Source: UBA4408 sp002389785 (GTDB taxonomy: Bacteria > Bacteroidota > Bacteroidia > UBA4408). From it: a stretch of DNA of 64,000 nucleotides. The stretch is from NCBI GenBank assembly GCA_035438985.1, contig DAORJK010000003.1, forward strand, positions 186,001-250,000, written 5' to 3'. Of this stretch, positions 52,566 through 61,785 are shown piece after piece. The translations under genes and the position numbers were made by a program. Each line of letters begins with the position of its first letter. The first letter of the stretch is position 1. The notes beneath the pieces were generated by a model. It was given only the letters and a program-made list of their open reading frames with translations, did no database searches and was not told where the DNA came from.

Positions 52566-53819
52566 ATGCTACACTCAAAGTTGGTTTCACTGCTTAAAGC
52601 GTTAACTCGAAAAGAGAAGTCCCTTTTAAGTCGTTTTGTGAATTCACCGGTATACAATCAACACAAGGAAGTTATTGCCCTTTGCAACTATTTGCTTTCC
52701 TTACCTGAGTTTACAGAAAAAAATACTTCAAAGCAAAAATTACATGACCATCTATTTCCTAAAAGCAAATTTGATGATTTGCGTTTAAGACATGTGTGCT
52801 CTTATTTCCTACAAGTGTGTGAAACATGTTTGGGATTTATAGAGGAACAAAAAAATGAAGATCAACAGCAAATAAACTTACTGCGTGCTTACCGAAAACA
52901 TGGTTTACAAAAACATTTTGTAAACGATTTTTTATTGATTGAAAAAACACCCCCTGCTCATTCAAAAAAAAGCACCATTTACTTTTTGAATCGTTCGCAA
53001 ATCTTTCATGAAGCACAGCACTCAAATTTTTATGACACCTCGCTTAGTATAAATTTTTTGAAACAAAGTGACAGTGATTTAACTGTGTTTTTTGCACTAA
53101 GTAAACTTAAAAAAGCTTGTTATTTTTTATCTTTTGCTTCAGTAAATAACGCCTCAAAGCCTGCCCTTATCCACGAAGTACTTAGTTTTGTAGAGCAATT
53201 TGAACTAGGGAAACAAGCGCTACTCGATTGTTATTATTGCGCTTACCGAGCAATTGAGTTTCCGGAACAGCGGCCATTTTTTTTGTTGCTGAAAGAGAAA
53301 ATTTTAACCCTTGCTATGCAAATTGAGCGCGAGGAACTAAAAGAGTTGCTTGCCTTGACAATTCTGTTTTGTGAACAAAGAATCGCAGAAGGTGCTTCTA
53401 TTTTTGAACGCGACCTGTTCGAAATTTATTTGACAGGACTAACAAACGAGGCCTTTATTGACAACGAAATCTTAAGCTATTCTTATCAGAAAAAAATAGT
53501 TGATTTGGGGTTGCGTCTGTTTGAGTATGAATGGGTATTGGCCTTTATAAACGAGAGTAAAGCAATTAATGAAAAAACTCTTAAAGAAGATGTATTTCTG
53601 CTGAACACCGCCAAATTGCATTTTGCTCAATCAAATTTTAATGCCTGTTTAGAAAAGCTTTCATTGCTAAGCGACCAATCATTTGAATTGCAAATAGAGG
53701 CGAAAAAGCTCATAGCCAACTGCTATGTGGCGCTTCAAGACTCTAAAAAAGAAAGACTCGTGAATCAACAATTAAAACAATTGCTTAAGAAGCATCCAGG
53801 TGGAGTACCTGTTTCATAA
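52566..53819 (+). CDS. Hypothetical helical protein
   Basis: Family not recognised by name. The 417-residue protein has no signal peptide or membrane segment, and is rich in amphipathic helices with regular Leu, which suggests TPR or helical-repeat architecture. Near the N-terminus is KEKSLLSRFVNSPVYNQHKEVIAL and near the C-terminus YVALQDSKKERLVNQQLKQLLKK. Proteins of this sort, opening with a stretch on the pattern L..LT..E...L..F..SPYFN, are common as hypothetical cytoplasmic proteins in Bacteroidota. It begins 128 bases after asd. Confidence 0.75.
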   Translation: MLHSKLVSLLKALTRKEKSLLSRFVNSPVYNQHKEVIALCNYLLSLPEFTEKNTSKQKLHDHLFPKSKFDDLRLRHVCSYFLQVCETCLGFIEEQKNEDQQQINLLRAYRKHGLQKHFVNDFLLIEKTPPAHSKKSTIYFLNRSQIFHEAQHSNFYDTSLSINFLKQSDSDLTVFFALSKLKKACYFLSFASVNNASKPALIHEVLSFVEQFELGKQALLDCYYCAYRAIEFPEQRPFFLLLKEKILTLAMQIEREELKELLALTILFCEQRIAEGASIFERDLFEIYLTGLTNEAFIDNEILSYSYQKKIVDLGLRLFEYEWVLAFINESKAINEKTLKEDVFLLNTAKLHFAQSNFNACLEKLSLLSDQSFELQIEAKKLIANCYVALQDSKKERLVNQQLKQLLKKHPGGVPVS

Positions 53820-53843
53820 AAACTACACCCATGCAGAAACGGC

Positions 53844-56078
53844 TTATTGTCCTTTTAAATGAACCTGATCAATCTTTTTTATAAGTTCAAAATCCAACTG
53901 CTTTTTAACTAAATCGGCTCGCTTAATCTTTACTAAAACCTTATCGCCTAGTTGGTATTTAAGCTTTGTTCGTTTTCCCCAGTAGCAATAATTTTCTTCA
54001 TCGTAAACAAAAAAGTCACCTTCTAAATCCTTTATGCGTACCATACCTTCACAGTGATTTTCAATAATTTCGACGTAAAGCCCCCACTCAGATACGCCTG
54101 AAATTACTCCTTCGAACAGCTCACCAATATGGTCCTGCATAAACTGAACTTGTTTGTATTTAATGCTTGAACGCTCTGCTTCGGCAGCTCGTTTTTCCAT
54201 ATCGCTGCTGTGCTTGCATTTTAGCTCCAGGTCTTCAGTCAATACCTGGGGGTTTGTGTTCGTGTGTTTTTTGTCTAAATAATATTGCAATAACCTATGC
54301 ACCAGCACATCTGGATAGCGACGAATGGGCGAAGTAAAGTGGGTGTAGTGGTCGAAAGCTAGCCCATAATGTCCAATGTTCTTAGTAGTGTATATAGCTT
54401 TAGCCATTGTTCGAATAGCCAGTTGCTCAACCATACTTTCTTCGCGTTTGCCAACTACTTCTTTCAACAATTTGTTCATACTGTCGGCCACTTCTTTCGG
54501 TGAGTTTATTTTGAGTTTATACCCAAACCGTCCAACTAAATCGCTAAATGCAGTAAGCCTATCTTTATCAGGAGCATCGTGAATTCGATAAACAAAGGGT
54601 AACTGCGAAGCTGTTTGAGCCTGCCCTCCCTTTTTGGTTACATAACTTGCTCCATTTAATCCAACAAACTCTGCTACTTTACGATTGGCAAGCAACATAA
54701 AATCCTCAATAAGCATGTTGCTGTCTTTTGCAACTTTAAAAAACACACCAATTGGATCTCCGTCTTTATCTAAGTTAAATTTAACTTCTACTTTGTCAAA
54801 GCCAATAGATCCTTTTTTAAATCGGGCTTCTCGCAATTTCTTGGCTATTTTATCAAGCGTTAGCAATTCCTGAGCGTACGGTCCTTCTGAGGTTTCAAGC
54901 ACAGTTTGAGCTTCTTCATAAGTAAAGCGGTGATTCGAGTTAATAATCGTGCGACCAAACCATTCGTTGCGAACAGTACCATCTTCATCCATTTGAAAAA
55001 CTGCCGAAAAGCAAAGTTTTTCTTCTTTAGGACGCAATGAACATACATTGTTTGAAAGTATTTTGGGAAGCATGGGCACTACCCTGTCGACTAAATAAAC
55101 TGATGTTGCTCGTTCAAAAGCCTCCTTATCGAGTAGGGTTTTAGGAAGTAAATAGTGACTTACATCTGCAATGTGCACACCTATTTCCCAAATCGGTGCT
55201 TCTTCCTTCTTAGAAACCAGTTGAATCGATAATGCATCGTCAAAATCTTTCGCATCAACCGGGTCGATGGTAAACGTTGTTATGTTTCTAAAATCTCTTC
55301 GCTTTGCTCTTTCTTCGTCGCTGATTTGGGTGTTTAGTTTGTTTGCTTCATTTTCAACCTCCTTTGGAAACTCATACGGAAGGCCATATTCAGCCAGTAT
55401 AGCGTGCATTTCAGTGTTGTTTTCACCGGCTTTTCCAAGTACGGTAACAATTTCGCCTGTTGGATTTTTTTCGCCGGCTTGCCATTCGGTTATTTTTGCA
55501 ATTGCCTTATCGCCATTTCGTGCACCCTTTAGTTTGCTTAATGGTATAAAAATATCCGGCCCCGACCGTGGTCCACTGGAGCTTAAAAATGCAAAGTTTT
55601 TAGATAGCTCAACTGTTCCAACAAACTCACTCTTGGCTCGCTGTATAATTTCAACAATTTCCCCTTCCGGGTTTTTTTGGCGCCCTGTGTTTTTAAAAAC
55701 CGAAACTTTTACTTTATCTCCATTCATTGCGTTGAGGGTTCCACGCGGACTGATGTAAACATCTGCTTCACTTTCTTCGCTTACTACATAGGCCGCTCCG
55801 GAAGTAACAAGTTGGGCTATTCCGGTAATAAATTGCTGACCATTGCTGCTTAATCGAAATTTTCCACGGTCAATTTCTTCAAGTTGTTGTCTGTCGCATA
55901 AGTCTTCTAGTACGGTGTTTACAAGCAACCTGTCGTGCGGGTTGCGAATATCGAGCATGCTCGAAAGTTGTTTCGGGTTAAAGATTTTTTTGGGATATTG
56001 ATGAAAAACTGAAAGAAGCGCCTGAGTAATTACCTGTTTTCCTCTGCCTTGACTGCCCTTTCCCTTATTTTGTTTCAT
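53844..56078 (-). CDS. rnr: Ribonuclease R
   Basis: 3'-5' exoribonuclease acting on structured RNA. Domains in order: N-terminal winged-helix part (FHQYPKKIFNPKQLSSML, LVNTVLEDLCDRQQL), cold-shock-like domains (ADVYISPRG, GDKVKVSVF, GDKAIAKI), the RNB catalytic core with TIDPVDAKDFDDALS (metal-binding Asp residues), HIADVSHYL, YLVDRVVPMLPKILSN and HYTHFTSPIRRYPDVLVHR, and a C-terminal S1 domain (FEGVISGVSEWGLYVEI). Length of 744 residues is normal. Convergent with the preceding hypothetical gene (24 bases apart). Confidence 0.96.
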   Translation of the reverse strand: MKQNKGKGSQGRGKQVITQALLSVFHQYPKKIFNPKQLSSMLDIRNPHDRLLVNTVLEDLCDRQQLEEIDRGKFRLSSNGQQFITGIAQLVTSGAAYVVSEESEADVYISPRGTLNAMNGDKVKVSVFKNTGRQKNPEGEIVEIIQRAKSEFVGTVELSKNFAFLSSSGPRSGPDIFIPLSKLKGARNGDKAIAKITEWQAGEKNPTGEIVTVLGKAGENNTEMHAILAEYGLPYEFPKEVENEANKLNTQISDEERAKRRDFRNITTFTIDPVDAKDFDDALSIQLVSKKEEAPIWEIGVHIADVSHYLLPKTLLDKEAFERATSVYLVDRVVPMLPKILSNNVCSLRPKEEKLCFSAVFQMDEDGTVRNEWFGRTIINSNHRFTYEEAQTVLETSEGPYAQELLTLDKIAKKLREARFKKGSIGFDKVEVKFNLDKDGDPIGVFFKVAKDSNMLIEDFMLLANRKVAEFVGLNGASYVTKKGGQAQTASQLPFVYRIHDAPDKDRLTAFSDLVGRFGYKLKINSPKEVADSMNKLLKEVVGKREESMVEQLAIRTMAKAIYTTKNIGHYGLAFDHYTHFTSPIRRYPDVLVHRLLQYYLDKKHTNTNPQVLTEDLELKCKHSSDMEKRAAEAERSSIKYKQVQFMQDHIGELFEGVISGVSEWGLYVEIIENHCEGMVRIKDLEGDFFVYDEENYCYWGKRTKLKYQLGDKVLVKIKRADLVKKQLDFELIKKIDQVHLKGQ

Positions 56079-56335
56079 ATGTTAGTTGCTTGTTTAAATA
56101 TGGGACAAAGCTCCCTCGCTAATTGTTTATGTTAAATGCTTAATGGGGAACATCGTTCGCAGCATTTTGTAAAAGCTAAAACTACGTATTAAAATTCTAT
56201 TTGGTAAAAATGCCGGGGTTAATTATTTCTCACAAATTCGGTTTCTAATTTTGAGAACCTTGTTAACAAAAAACGCTTGGATAGCTTATGGCATCAGCAA
56301 AACGCTTCAAAAGTAAGGTGTAAACAAAAAGCGAA

Positions 56336-57121
56336 TTAATGAATTGTGATGTATTTGGAATAGGAATTTTGATTGGCAAAATACATTTTTTGACCACCCG
56401 CCAAGGTAACATCAAACTTAATTGGTGCAACTTGCAACAAGGCAGATTTGTCGGCAGAAGCAGGTAAAGGGCTCAACTCCGTATTAGAAAATTCACAATA
56501 ACTTTCCTTTCCTCCAATTGTTTTATGAACCGATTTTGCTCCGGACGTTATGCTAATAAATACCGAATCGGCTCCAACCAAATTAGCACCCAAAGGAATT
56601 TTTACACCGTTAGCTTTACTTATATCACTTGGAATGGAATTGTTGTAAACTCCTTTGTATTCAGGCATTCCGTCTCCTGTTGAATAGATAAAGTCGGCTA
56701 TGCCGGTTAAATTATTTCCTGCCACATTCCAAATAATAAATGAATCAGGGAATGCCAAAGAATTAGCTGCTGTACCTGACAACAAGTAGGATTTATTGGG
56801 CTGCGATGAAAGTCCTTTACCTTGACAGGTTACCGCTCCTGCGTCGCTATAAAAAGTATCAAAAACCGAATATTTAAAACTTGCCAAAGCTTCCTTTGAA
56901 ACAGTTTCAATTATTCCGCTCAATGGATCATTGTAAAACACGCTTACTTTCTTTGACATTAATAGGCCGTTTCCATCAAATCGTGAAAAACTGTATGCCG
57001 GTGGTGTAATTTCTGGAGGAGTAACTGGCACATCGTCGGTATTGGCATCATCCTTTTTACAAGCAGTAAAGAGTAGTGCTACAGCAATAAAATAAAAAAT
57101 GTACCTGACTTGGGCTTTCAT
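56336..57121 (-). CDS. Hypothetical lipoprotein
   Basis: 261 residues with a lipoprotein signal (IFYFIAVALLFTAC, Cys at about residue 21), followed by KKDDANTDD and a Pro-rich linker (VPVTPPEITPPA). The acidic residues just after the Cys match surface-export signals described for some Bacteroidota lipoproteins, which is suggestive only. The mature part is beta-rich (SFSRFDGNGLLMSKKVSVFY, QKMYFANQNSYSKYITIH at the end). Family not recognised. It stands between rnr and the tandem-95 protein gene on the same strand, with wide gaps on both sides. Confidence 0.7.
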   Translation of the reverse strand: MKAQVRYIFYFIAVALLFTACKKDDANTDDVPVTPPEITPPAYSFSRFDGNGLLMSKKVSVFYNDPLSGIIETVSKEALASFKYSVFDTFYSDAGAVTCQGKGLSSQPNKSYLLSGTAANSLAFPDSFIIWNVAGNNLTGIADFIYSTGDGMPEYKGVYNNSIPSDISKANGVKIPLGANLVGADSVFISITSGAKSVHKTIGGKESYCEFSNTELSPLPASADKSALLQVAPIKFDVTLAGGQKMYFANQNSYSKYITIH

Positions 57122-57287
57122 GAAGTTTGACTAAAGGTTCAAAAGTAATTGTTTTTCTTGGGGCTAAAAAATTGTCGTGCTTCAATTTTGCTTATTTATC
57201 GAATGAGCAAGAAAGTCTTGTAGAAAATAACCTACGGAATTAAAAAATCTTTACTCTTTAATTGAGTTATGCCGATAAGTTAATACA

Positions 57288-59423
57288 CTATTTACTTAGA
57301 ACAATATATCCGTTTAATAATTTGCTTCCATCCTTCTTATTAAACACATAAAAATAGGATCCTGAATTTAAAGCCACCCCTTTATTGTTCACACCGTTCC
57401 AATTATTTTTATAAGCCCTTACATTAAACACCAAAAATCCGTTTCGGTCGAAAATTTGCAATTCATTGTTTGGAAAATTTTCAATTCCTTCAATTACAAA
57501 AAAATCATTCACATTGTCGTTGTTGGGTGAAAATGCATTCGGAATGATCACGCTGTTTTCTTTGGCAATAAACACAAGTTTCGCAGTATCGCAAGCCGTG
57601 GGAGTTCCATTATCACAAATCTCATAGCTATACTCAGTAATACCATTAAAGTCATCCTTGGCAATGTAACTAAAGCTACCATCTAATTGAAGGGTTAAAT
57701 TCGGCAGCAATTGCTGGGTTGCCCATATCATACCGCCTTCCGGGTCAAAATCATTTCGCAGCACATTGCCTGAACATGTATTTCCTGCAGCTACATAAAA
57801 AGTATCATTGCTTGCTACGGGTTTTTGGTTACCTACTATAAGCAGTACTTTAGCACTACTGCACAAAGGAGAAAGTGCAGCATCACAAACCTCGTATACA
57901 AAAAAATCTGTTCCTGTAAAGGAAGTGTAGGGCTGATAGTTAAAATAGCCATTCGCTGTTAAACTTAAATTTCCATGTGTAGGATTTTGTTGGGGAGTAC
58001 TATTCAAAAAAAGCATGCTTCCTTCCGGATCAAAATCATTGCTGATACAATTTCCTGAAAAGGCAATACCGCTTTGAATATAAAAGGTGTCGGCAAGAGC
58101 AACCGGGGCAGTATTGGTAACCTCAATAAGCACTGAAGCAGTATCGCATAAATCAGGGAATCCGTAATTGCAAACAATGTAACTTAAGGCTGTGAATCCT
58201 GCAAAGTTTGGATCGGGTGTATAACTAAGCGTTCCATTGGGTTGCAGCATTAAGTTACCATTCAACGATCCCGATTGAATTATACCGGAAACAATTAGGC
58301 TATCTGATTCAAGATCCGAATCGTTAATTAGTACATTGCCCTGTAATGCACTGTTAGCTGAAAGGTTGAAGTAATCATTTACCGCACTAGGGGCATCGTT
58401 AACTGGACTTATTGTTAGCACAACCACTGCAGTATCGCAGTAATTTGGGACTCCCCCATCACACACTTTATAACTAAAACTATCCGGGCCAAAATAATTT
58501 GTAGTTGGAAAATAGGAAAATGTTCCGTTAGTGTTTATGGTCAACACACCGTTAAGCGGCGGTGAAACAAGCATTGAAGAAACCTGCAATGCTGTACCAT
58601 CGGGATCAAAATCATTCGTTAAAACAGAAACATTAACCAAGGAGTCGTCTTCATTGCATTGAAAAAAATCGTTGGTTGCAATAGGTGGGTTATTTGCACC
58701 AATAGTAATGACAACCCTTGCAGTATCGCAAAGATTGGGAATTCCGAAGTCGCAAATTACATATTCAAAAAAGTCGTTACCACTAAAGCCCGGGTTCGGA
58801 GTATACGTATACACGCCACTATTGGCTAAAAACAAGGTACCATTAAAAGGTCCGATCACAGCCTGTGTATTGGCCAACATATTTGGACTATCAATGTCGC
58901 TATCGTTGGAGATTAAATTTCCTGAATAAGCAATCCCTTGCGCCATGCTTATTGTATCGTTGTTGGCAACCGGGGCATCGTTAACGGCTTGAATAATTAA
59001 ATAAACGACGGCAGTATCGCAAAGGTTTCCCGTGTCGCAAACCTGATAACTAAAAGAGTCTAAGCCAAAGTAGTTTAAGTGTGGGCTATAAACAAAAGTG
59101 CCGTTATTCATTAACTGCAAGTTGCCATGAAGGGGGGTTACAAGTGGTTGATTTTGCAAAAATAGGGTGTCGAGTGGATTGGGATCGCTATCGTTTGCAA
59201 CGAGGTTTTGTCCCTGTAAAATACTGTCTTCTGCAAGAGTGTAAAAGTCGTTCTGTGCTATCGGAGAATTGGTGTCGTTTGGGTTTTTAAGCAGGCCGCG
59301 GATGTTGAATTTTGTGGTAGCATTCTCGCAAGCATTTGCGAATTGTATAAAACAAGAAATGGTACAAAAAATAACTACAATCCTCCTATAAATGACAGAC
59401 AATAGAAGTGGCCACGAATTCAT
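57288..59423 (-). CDS. Secreted tandem-95/cadherin-like repeat protein with T9SS type B C-terminal domain
   Basis: 711 residues. The ATG at 59423 gives a signal peptide (MNSWPLLLSVIYRRIVVIFC and following, ending near QFANA). Six repeats of about 97 residues start at about 53, 151, 244, 341, 438 and 531, each with PxAxxDxF/I near its start, NDSDP or NDFDPEG, HGNLxLxxNGTFxYxP, and FxYxxCDxGxxxxCDTAxV at its end. This is the tandem-95 repeat pattern, often Ca-binding through the Asp cluster. Each repeat keeps a Cys pair (CDxG...LCDTA). The C-terminus (about 622-711, IPNAFSPNNDNVNDFF) is the gliding-associated type B sorting domain. Probable T9SS-secreted surface protein. An upstream in-frame start at 59453 is less likely. 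Confidence 0.85.
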   Translation of the reverse strand: MNSWPLLLSVIYRRIVVIFCTISCFIQFANACENATTKFNIRGLLKNPNDTNSPIAQNDFYTLAEDSILQGQNLVANDSDPNPLDTLFLQNQPLVTPLHGNLQLMNNGTFVYSPHLNYFGLDSFSYQVCDTGNLCDTAVVYLIIQAVNDAPVANNDTISMAQGIAYSGNLISNDSDIDSPNMLANTQAVIGPFNGTLFLANSGVYTYTPNPGFSGNDFFEYVICDFGIPNLCDTARVVITIGANNPPIATNDFFQCNEDDSLVNVSVLTNDFDPDGTALQVSSMLVSPPLNGVLTINTNGTFSYFPTTNYFGPDSFSYKVCDGGVPNYCDTAVVVLTISPVNDAPSAVNDYFNLSANSALQGNVLINDSDLESDSLIVSGIIQSGSLNGNLMLQPNGTLSYTPDPNFAGFTALSYIVCNYGFPDLCDTASVLIEVTNTAPVALADTFYIQSGIAFSGNCISNDFDPEGSMLFLNSTPQQNPTHGNLSLTANGYFNYQPYTSFTGTDFFVYEVCDAALSPLCSSAKVLLIVGNQKPVASNDTFYVAAGNTCSGNVLRNDFDPEGGMIWATQQLLPNLTLQLDGSFSYIAKDDFNGITEYSYEICDNGTPTACDTAKLVFIAKENSVIIPNAFSPNNDNVNDFFVIEGIENFPNNELQIFDRNGFLVFNVRAYKNNWNGVNNKGVALNSGSYFYVFNKKDGSKLLNGYIVLSK

Positions 59424-59500
59424 TCTTTGCAGGGAAAAAACATGTTCATACAATGGTCGGGCGGCGCTGAGTTTTGTATCTTTCTTGATAATAACAAAAA

Positions 59501-59522
59501 AGCCGTTAAAAAATTAACGGCT
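59501..59522 (-). terminator. Rho-independent terminator after the His-rich protein gene
   Basis: AGCCGTTAA (59501-59509) and TTAACGGCT (59514-59522) form a perfect 9-bp stem with loop AAAA. On the minus strand it ends in a run of T. It lies eight bases past the stop at 59530 and before the next gene start at 59423. Confidence 0.82.
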
Positions 59523-59529
59523 TATATTC

Positions 59530-59982
59530 TCAGTGTTTGTGACCGTGTTCGTCGTGTTTTTCTTCGTGTTTCTCACCATGCTCTTCATTGCGGCATGCAC
59601 CAACTATTGAGTGAAAACGATCGTGCAAAGCTGTGAGTGATTTCAGTAAATCGGCATCGCTGGCCTTCGCTTTTACTTGAGCATCTAATTCTTTTGATTC
59701 TTTCACCAAAAGCACAAGCAATTCTTTCACCTGCGGTTTATCAAAATCCTTTGGGGGGGTACTTTTTAACCACAATTCTGCTTTGCTCACCATTTCTTCG
59801 CTGCGCGTACGAATGGGTTCAAATTTTCCTTCTTCGGCAGGATGAAAAGTGCCCGACATAACGCCGTGAAAGTTTGTCCATTCAGGCCAAGTTACTTTTT
59901 TTTCCTGAGCGGTTAAGGTGGTAAAAATGGAAGAAACTCCTAAGCATAGGATTAATAATAGGCTTAATTTTTTCATGTTCAT
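59530..59982 (-). CDS. Secreted His-rich protein, possible four-helix metal-binding protein
   Basis: Family not named. 150 residues with a signal peptide (MKKLSLLLILCLGVSSIFTTLTAQ), so probably periplasmic. The mature part is mostly helical and has WPEWTNFHGVMSGTFHPAEEG near its start and LKSLTALHDRFHSIVGACRN near its end, a spacing and His pattern reminiscent of four-helix cytochrome c'-like or copper-binding bundles, though no CxxCH is present. The last 18 residues (EEHGEKHEEKHDEHGHKH) are nearly all His, Glu, Asp, Lys and Gly and would suit Zn, Ni or Cu binding. Start ATG at 59982 or 59976. It has its own terminator. Confidence 0.7.
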   Translation of the reverse strand: MNMKKLSLLLILCLGVSSIFTTLTAQEKKVTWPEWTNFHGVMSGTFHPAEEGKFEPIRTRSEEMVSKAELWLKSTPPKDFDKPQVKELLVLLVKESKELDAQVKAKASDADLLKSLTALHDRFHSIVGACRNEEHGEKHEEKHDEHGHKH

Positions 59983-60024
59983 GAGTATTTTAAATGTGTT
60001 TCAAATATACATTTCTTTTATAAA

Positions 60025-61047
60025 TCACTTACTGACATTTCTCAGTTTTGACAAATCGCGGATCCATGCATTTAGCAAGGTTATTTCATCGCTTCCAACA
60101 ACCTTTATCTCAATTAGTGCTTCATAGCAACGCAGGAGATTTTCGAATATAAACTCTTTTCCCTTTTTCAAAGGTAGTTGTGCCAGTGTGGTGCAAATCT
60201 TTGCATTGTTGAGATATCCGGGAATTTCATCTTCAAAGTCGCGTAATAAATTGTGCGCATTTCGCTCTTGCCAAACAGTTGCATCATCAAATAATAAAAA
60301 CCAATTGTTTTCCCAACAAATACGCTGTGCAACAAAACTTCTCCAAATATCGGTCATTCTAAAACTGCAATAAGAGGGCAAATAAAGCAAAGGAAAAGCA
60401 TCCGGAAAAAAGCTGGTATTTTGGCTGTTAAACGGACACCAAGAGTTCGTTCCAAGAGCAACTTTATTGTTAATGGTAAAGTAATGTGGCAATGATTGAG
60501 TCAGTCGAAATACTGCGTCAATATCGGGATTTTCATCCGCAAGACCTTGTTGAATGGGGCAATAAACTTCCTTTTGAGGGGCTTCCTTGAGTGATGGTAT
60601 TTCCTTTTGTAAATGCTCTAATGGATATCCTCTTGGCCAAATATAACCTGAAGAAAAATAGCGGTACACATTAACCCAATCTTGGTTTTCAAGGAAAGCT
60701 GTTTGGTGCATCGCTTCGCGATTTTCCCAAAATTTCTCTTTTGGAAAATTGTCGTCATCTGTTTCAACAATCAATTCTGTTCCTTTTTGAATAGCTATTA
60801 AATATCCAATGTTTTTACGGGAATAGTGTCGTTCGGGTACGAGTTGGGCAAATTCAAAATCGAGTTTTTTTTGAGCTTCCAATCCATAAAAATCGCATCC
60901 ATTAATTTCAAAATCAATGGGAGATGGTTTGTCGCCAATTACAATAAAGTTTGTGTTGTTTTTTTTGCATTCCCGAGCGAATGTTTGCAACACTTGATTG
61001 TTGTCTTTTGCTATAGAAGTTATAATGATACTGCAATTGGGATTCAT
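60025..61047 (-). CDS. STELLO-like (DUF288) putative glycosyltransferase
   Basis: 340 residues. The best match by pattern is the DUF288/STELLO family: IIITSIAKDNNQVLQTFA at the start, FIVIGDKPSP, ARKNIGYL-like (YSRKNIGYLIAIQKG), then ELIVETDDDNFP with the DDD putative metal/donor site near residue 97, and YRYFSSGYIWPRGYPL. STELLO proteins of plants sit in the Golgi and are linked to cellulose synthase assembly; bacterial members are of unknown function. It starts three bases after the end of a GT2 gene and belongs to the same operon, which supports a role in glycan synthesis. The catalytic activity is inferred only. Confidence 0.72.
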   Translation of the reverse strand: MNPNCSIIITSIAKDNNQVLQTFARECKKNNTNFIVIGDKPSPIDFEINGCDFYGLEAQKKLDFEFAQLVPERHYSRKNIGYLIAIQKGTELIVETDDDNFPKEKFWENREAMHQTAFLENQDWVNVYRYFSSGYIWPRGYPLEHLQKEIPSLKEAPQKEVYCPIQQGLADENPDIDAVFRLTQSLPHYFTINNKVALGTNSWCPFNSQNTSFFPDAFPLLYLPSYCSFRMTDIWRSFVAQRICWENNWFLLFDDATVWQERNAHNLLRDFEDEIPGYLNNAKICTTLAQLPLKKGKEFIFENLLRCYEALIEIKVVGSDEITLLNAWIRDLSKLRNVSK

Positions 61048-61050
61048 AGG

Positions 61051-61785
61051 TTATAAGTAAACCGGCTTAGAAAATAATCGTTGTATAAAATAATGTTTAA
61101 GTACAGAAATAGAGTTCGATATGGCTCTTTTAGATACACTGGGAGAAGGTGCCTGATAGTGAATGGGTATTTCGGCAAAACGCTTTTTGCGCAGTAAATA
61201 CCTTACTTCGGTTTGGTAAAAATGGGCTTTTGAGAGCAATTGATAGTTCAGCAAATCGGCTACTACGGAGGCATGAAAGCCTTGAAATCCGGAAGTCATA
61301 TCGTACATATGGGTACCCAAAAGCACATTGGATAAAATTGTTCCAACTTTCGAAAGTGTTCGCCGCATAAAAGGAGAATCTCCCATTGAACCGCCGTTAA
61401 TAAATCGACTGCCAAAAGCACATTCATTTCCTTCATTGAGCACCCGCAAAAACATCGGGATTGATTTTGGATCGTGGCTCATGCCTGCATCCATTTCAAT
61501 AATAAATTCATGGTTGTTTTTATAGGCTTCGCGATATCCACGAATGTAGGCATCGACAACATTTTTATTTTCGGGAGCCCACACGGTTACAAATCGATTG
61601 TCTTTTTCTGAAAGATCTCTGCAAAGCTGCAGTGTCGCATCTTTTGATGCATTGTCGACAACAAAATAAGCCTTCCCCGATTGCAGTCGGTTAAGTACTT
61701 TGATCAACTCATTGACAAATACTACAAAATCATTTTCCTCGTTGGCCATCGGAATTACAAGGGCCCAATCGTTGTTAAAATACAT
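61051..61785 (-). CDS. Glycosyltransferase family 2
   Basis: 244 residues. GT2 features: LVIPMANEENDFVVFVNEL at the start, FVVDNASKDATLQLC (nucleotide-binding loop), EFIIEMDAGMSHDPKSIP (DxD-like metal site), FGSRFINGGSMGD and MYDMTSGFQGFHA. This is close to the polyprenol-phosphate mannosyl/glucosyl transferase group (DPM1-like) but lacks C-terminal membrane helices. The preceding polytopic membrane protein could use the lipid-linked sugar. The ATG directly abuts the upstream stop codon (61786-61788). Confidence 0.9.
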   Translation of the reverse strand: MYFNNDWALVIPMANEENDFVVFVNELIKVLNRLQSGKAYFVVDNASKDATLQLCRDLSEKDNRFVTVWAPENKNVVDAYIRGYREAYKNNHEFIIEMDAGMSHDPKSIPMFLRVLNEGNECAFGSRFINGGSMGDSPFMRRTLSKVGTILSNVLLGTHMYDMTSGFQGFHASVVADLLNYQLLSKAHFYQTEVRYLLRKKRFAEIPIHYQAPSPSVSKRAISNSISVLKHYFIQRLFSKPVYL

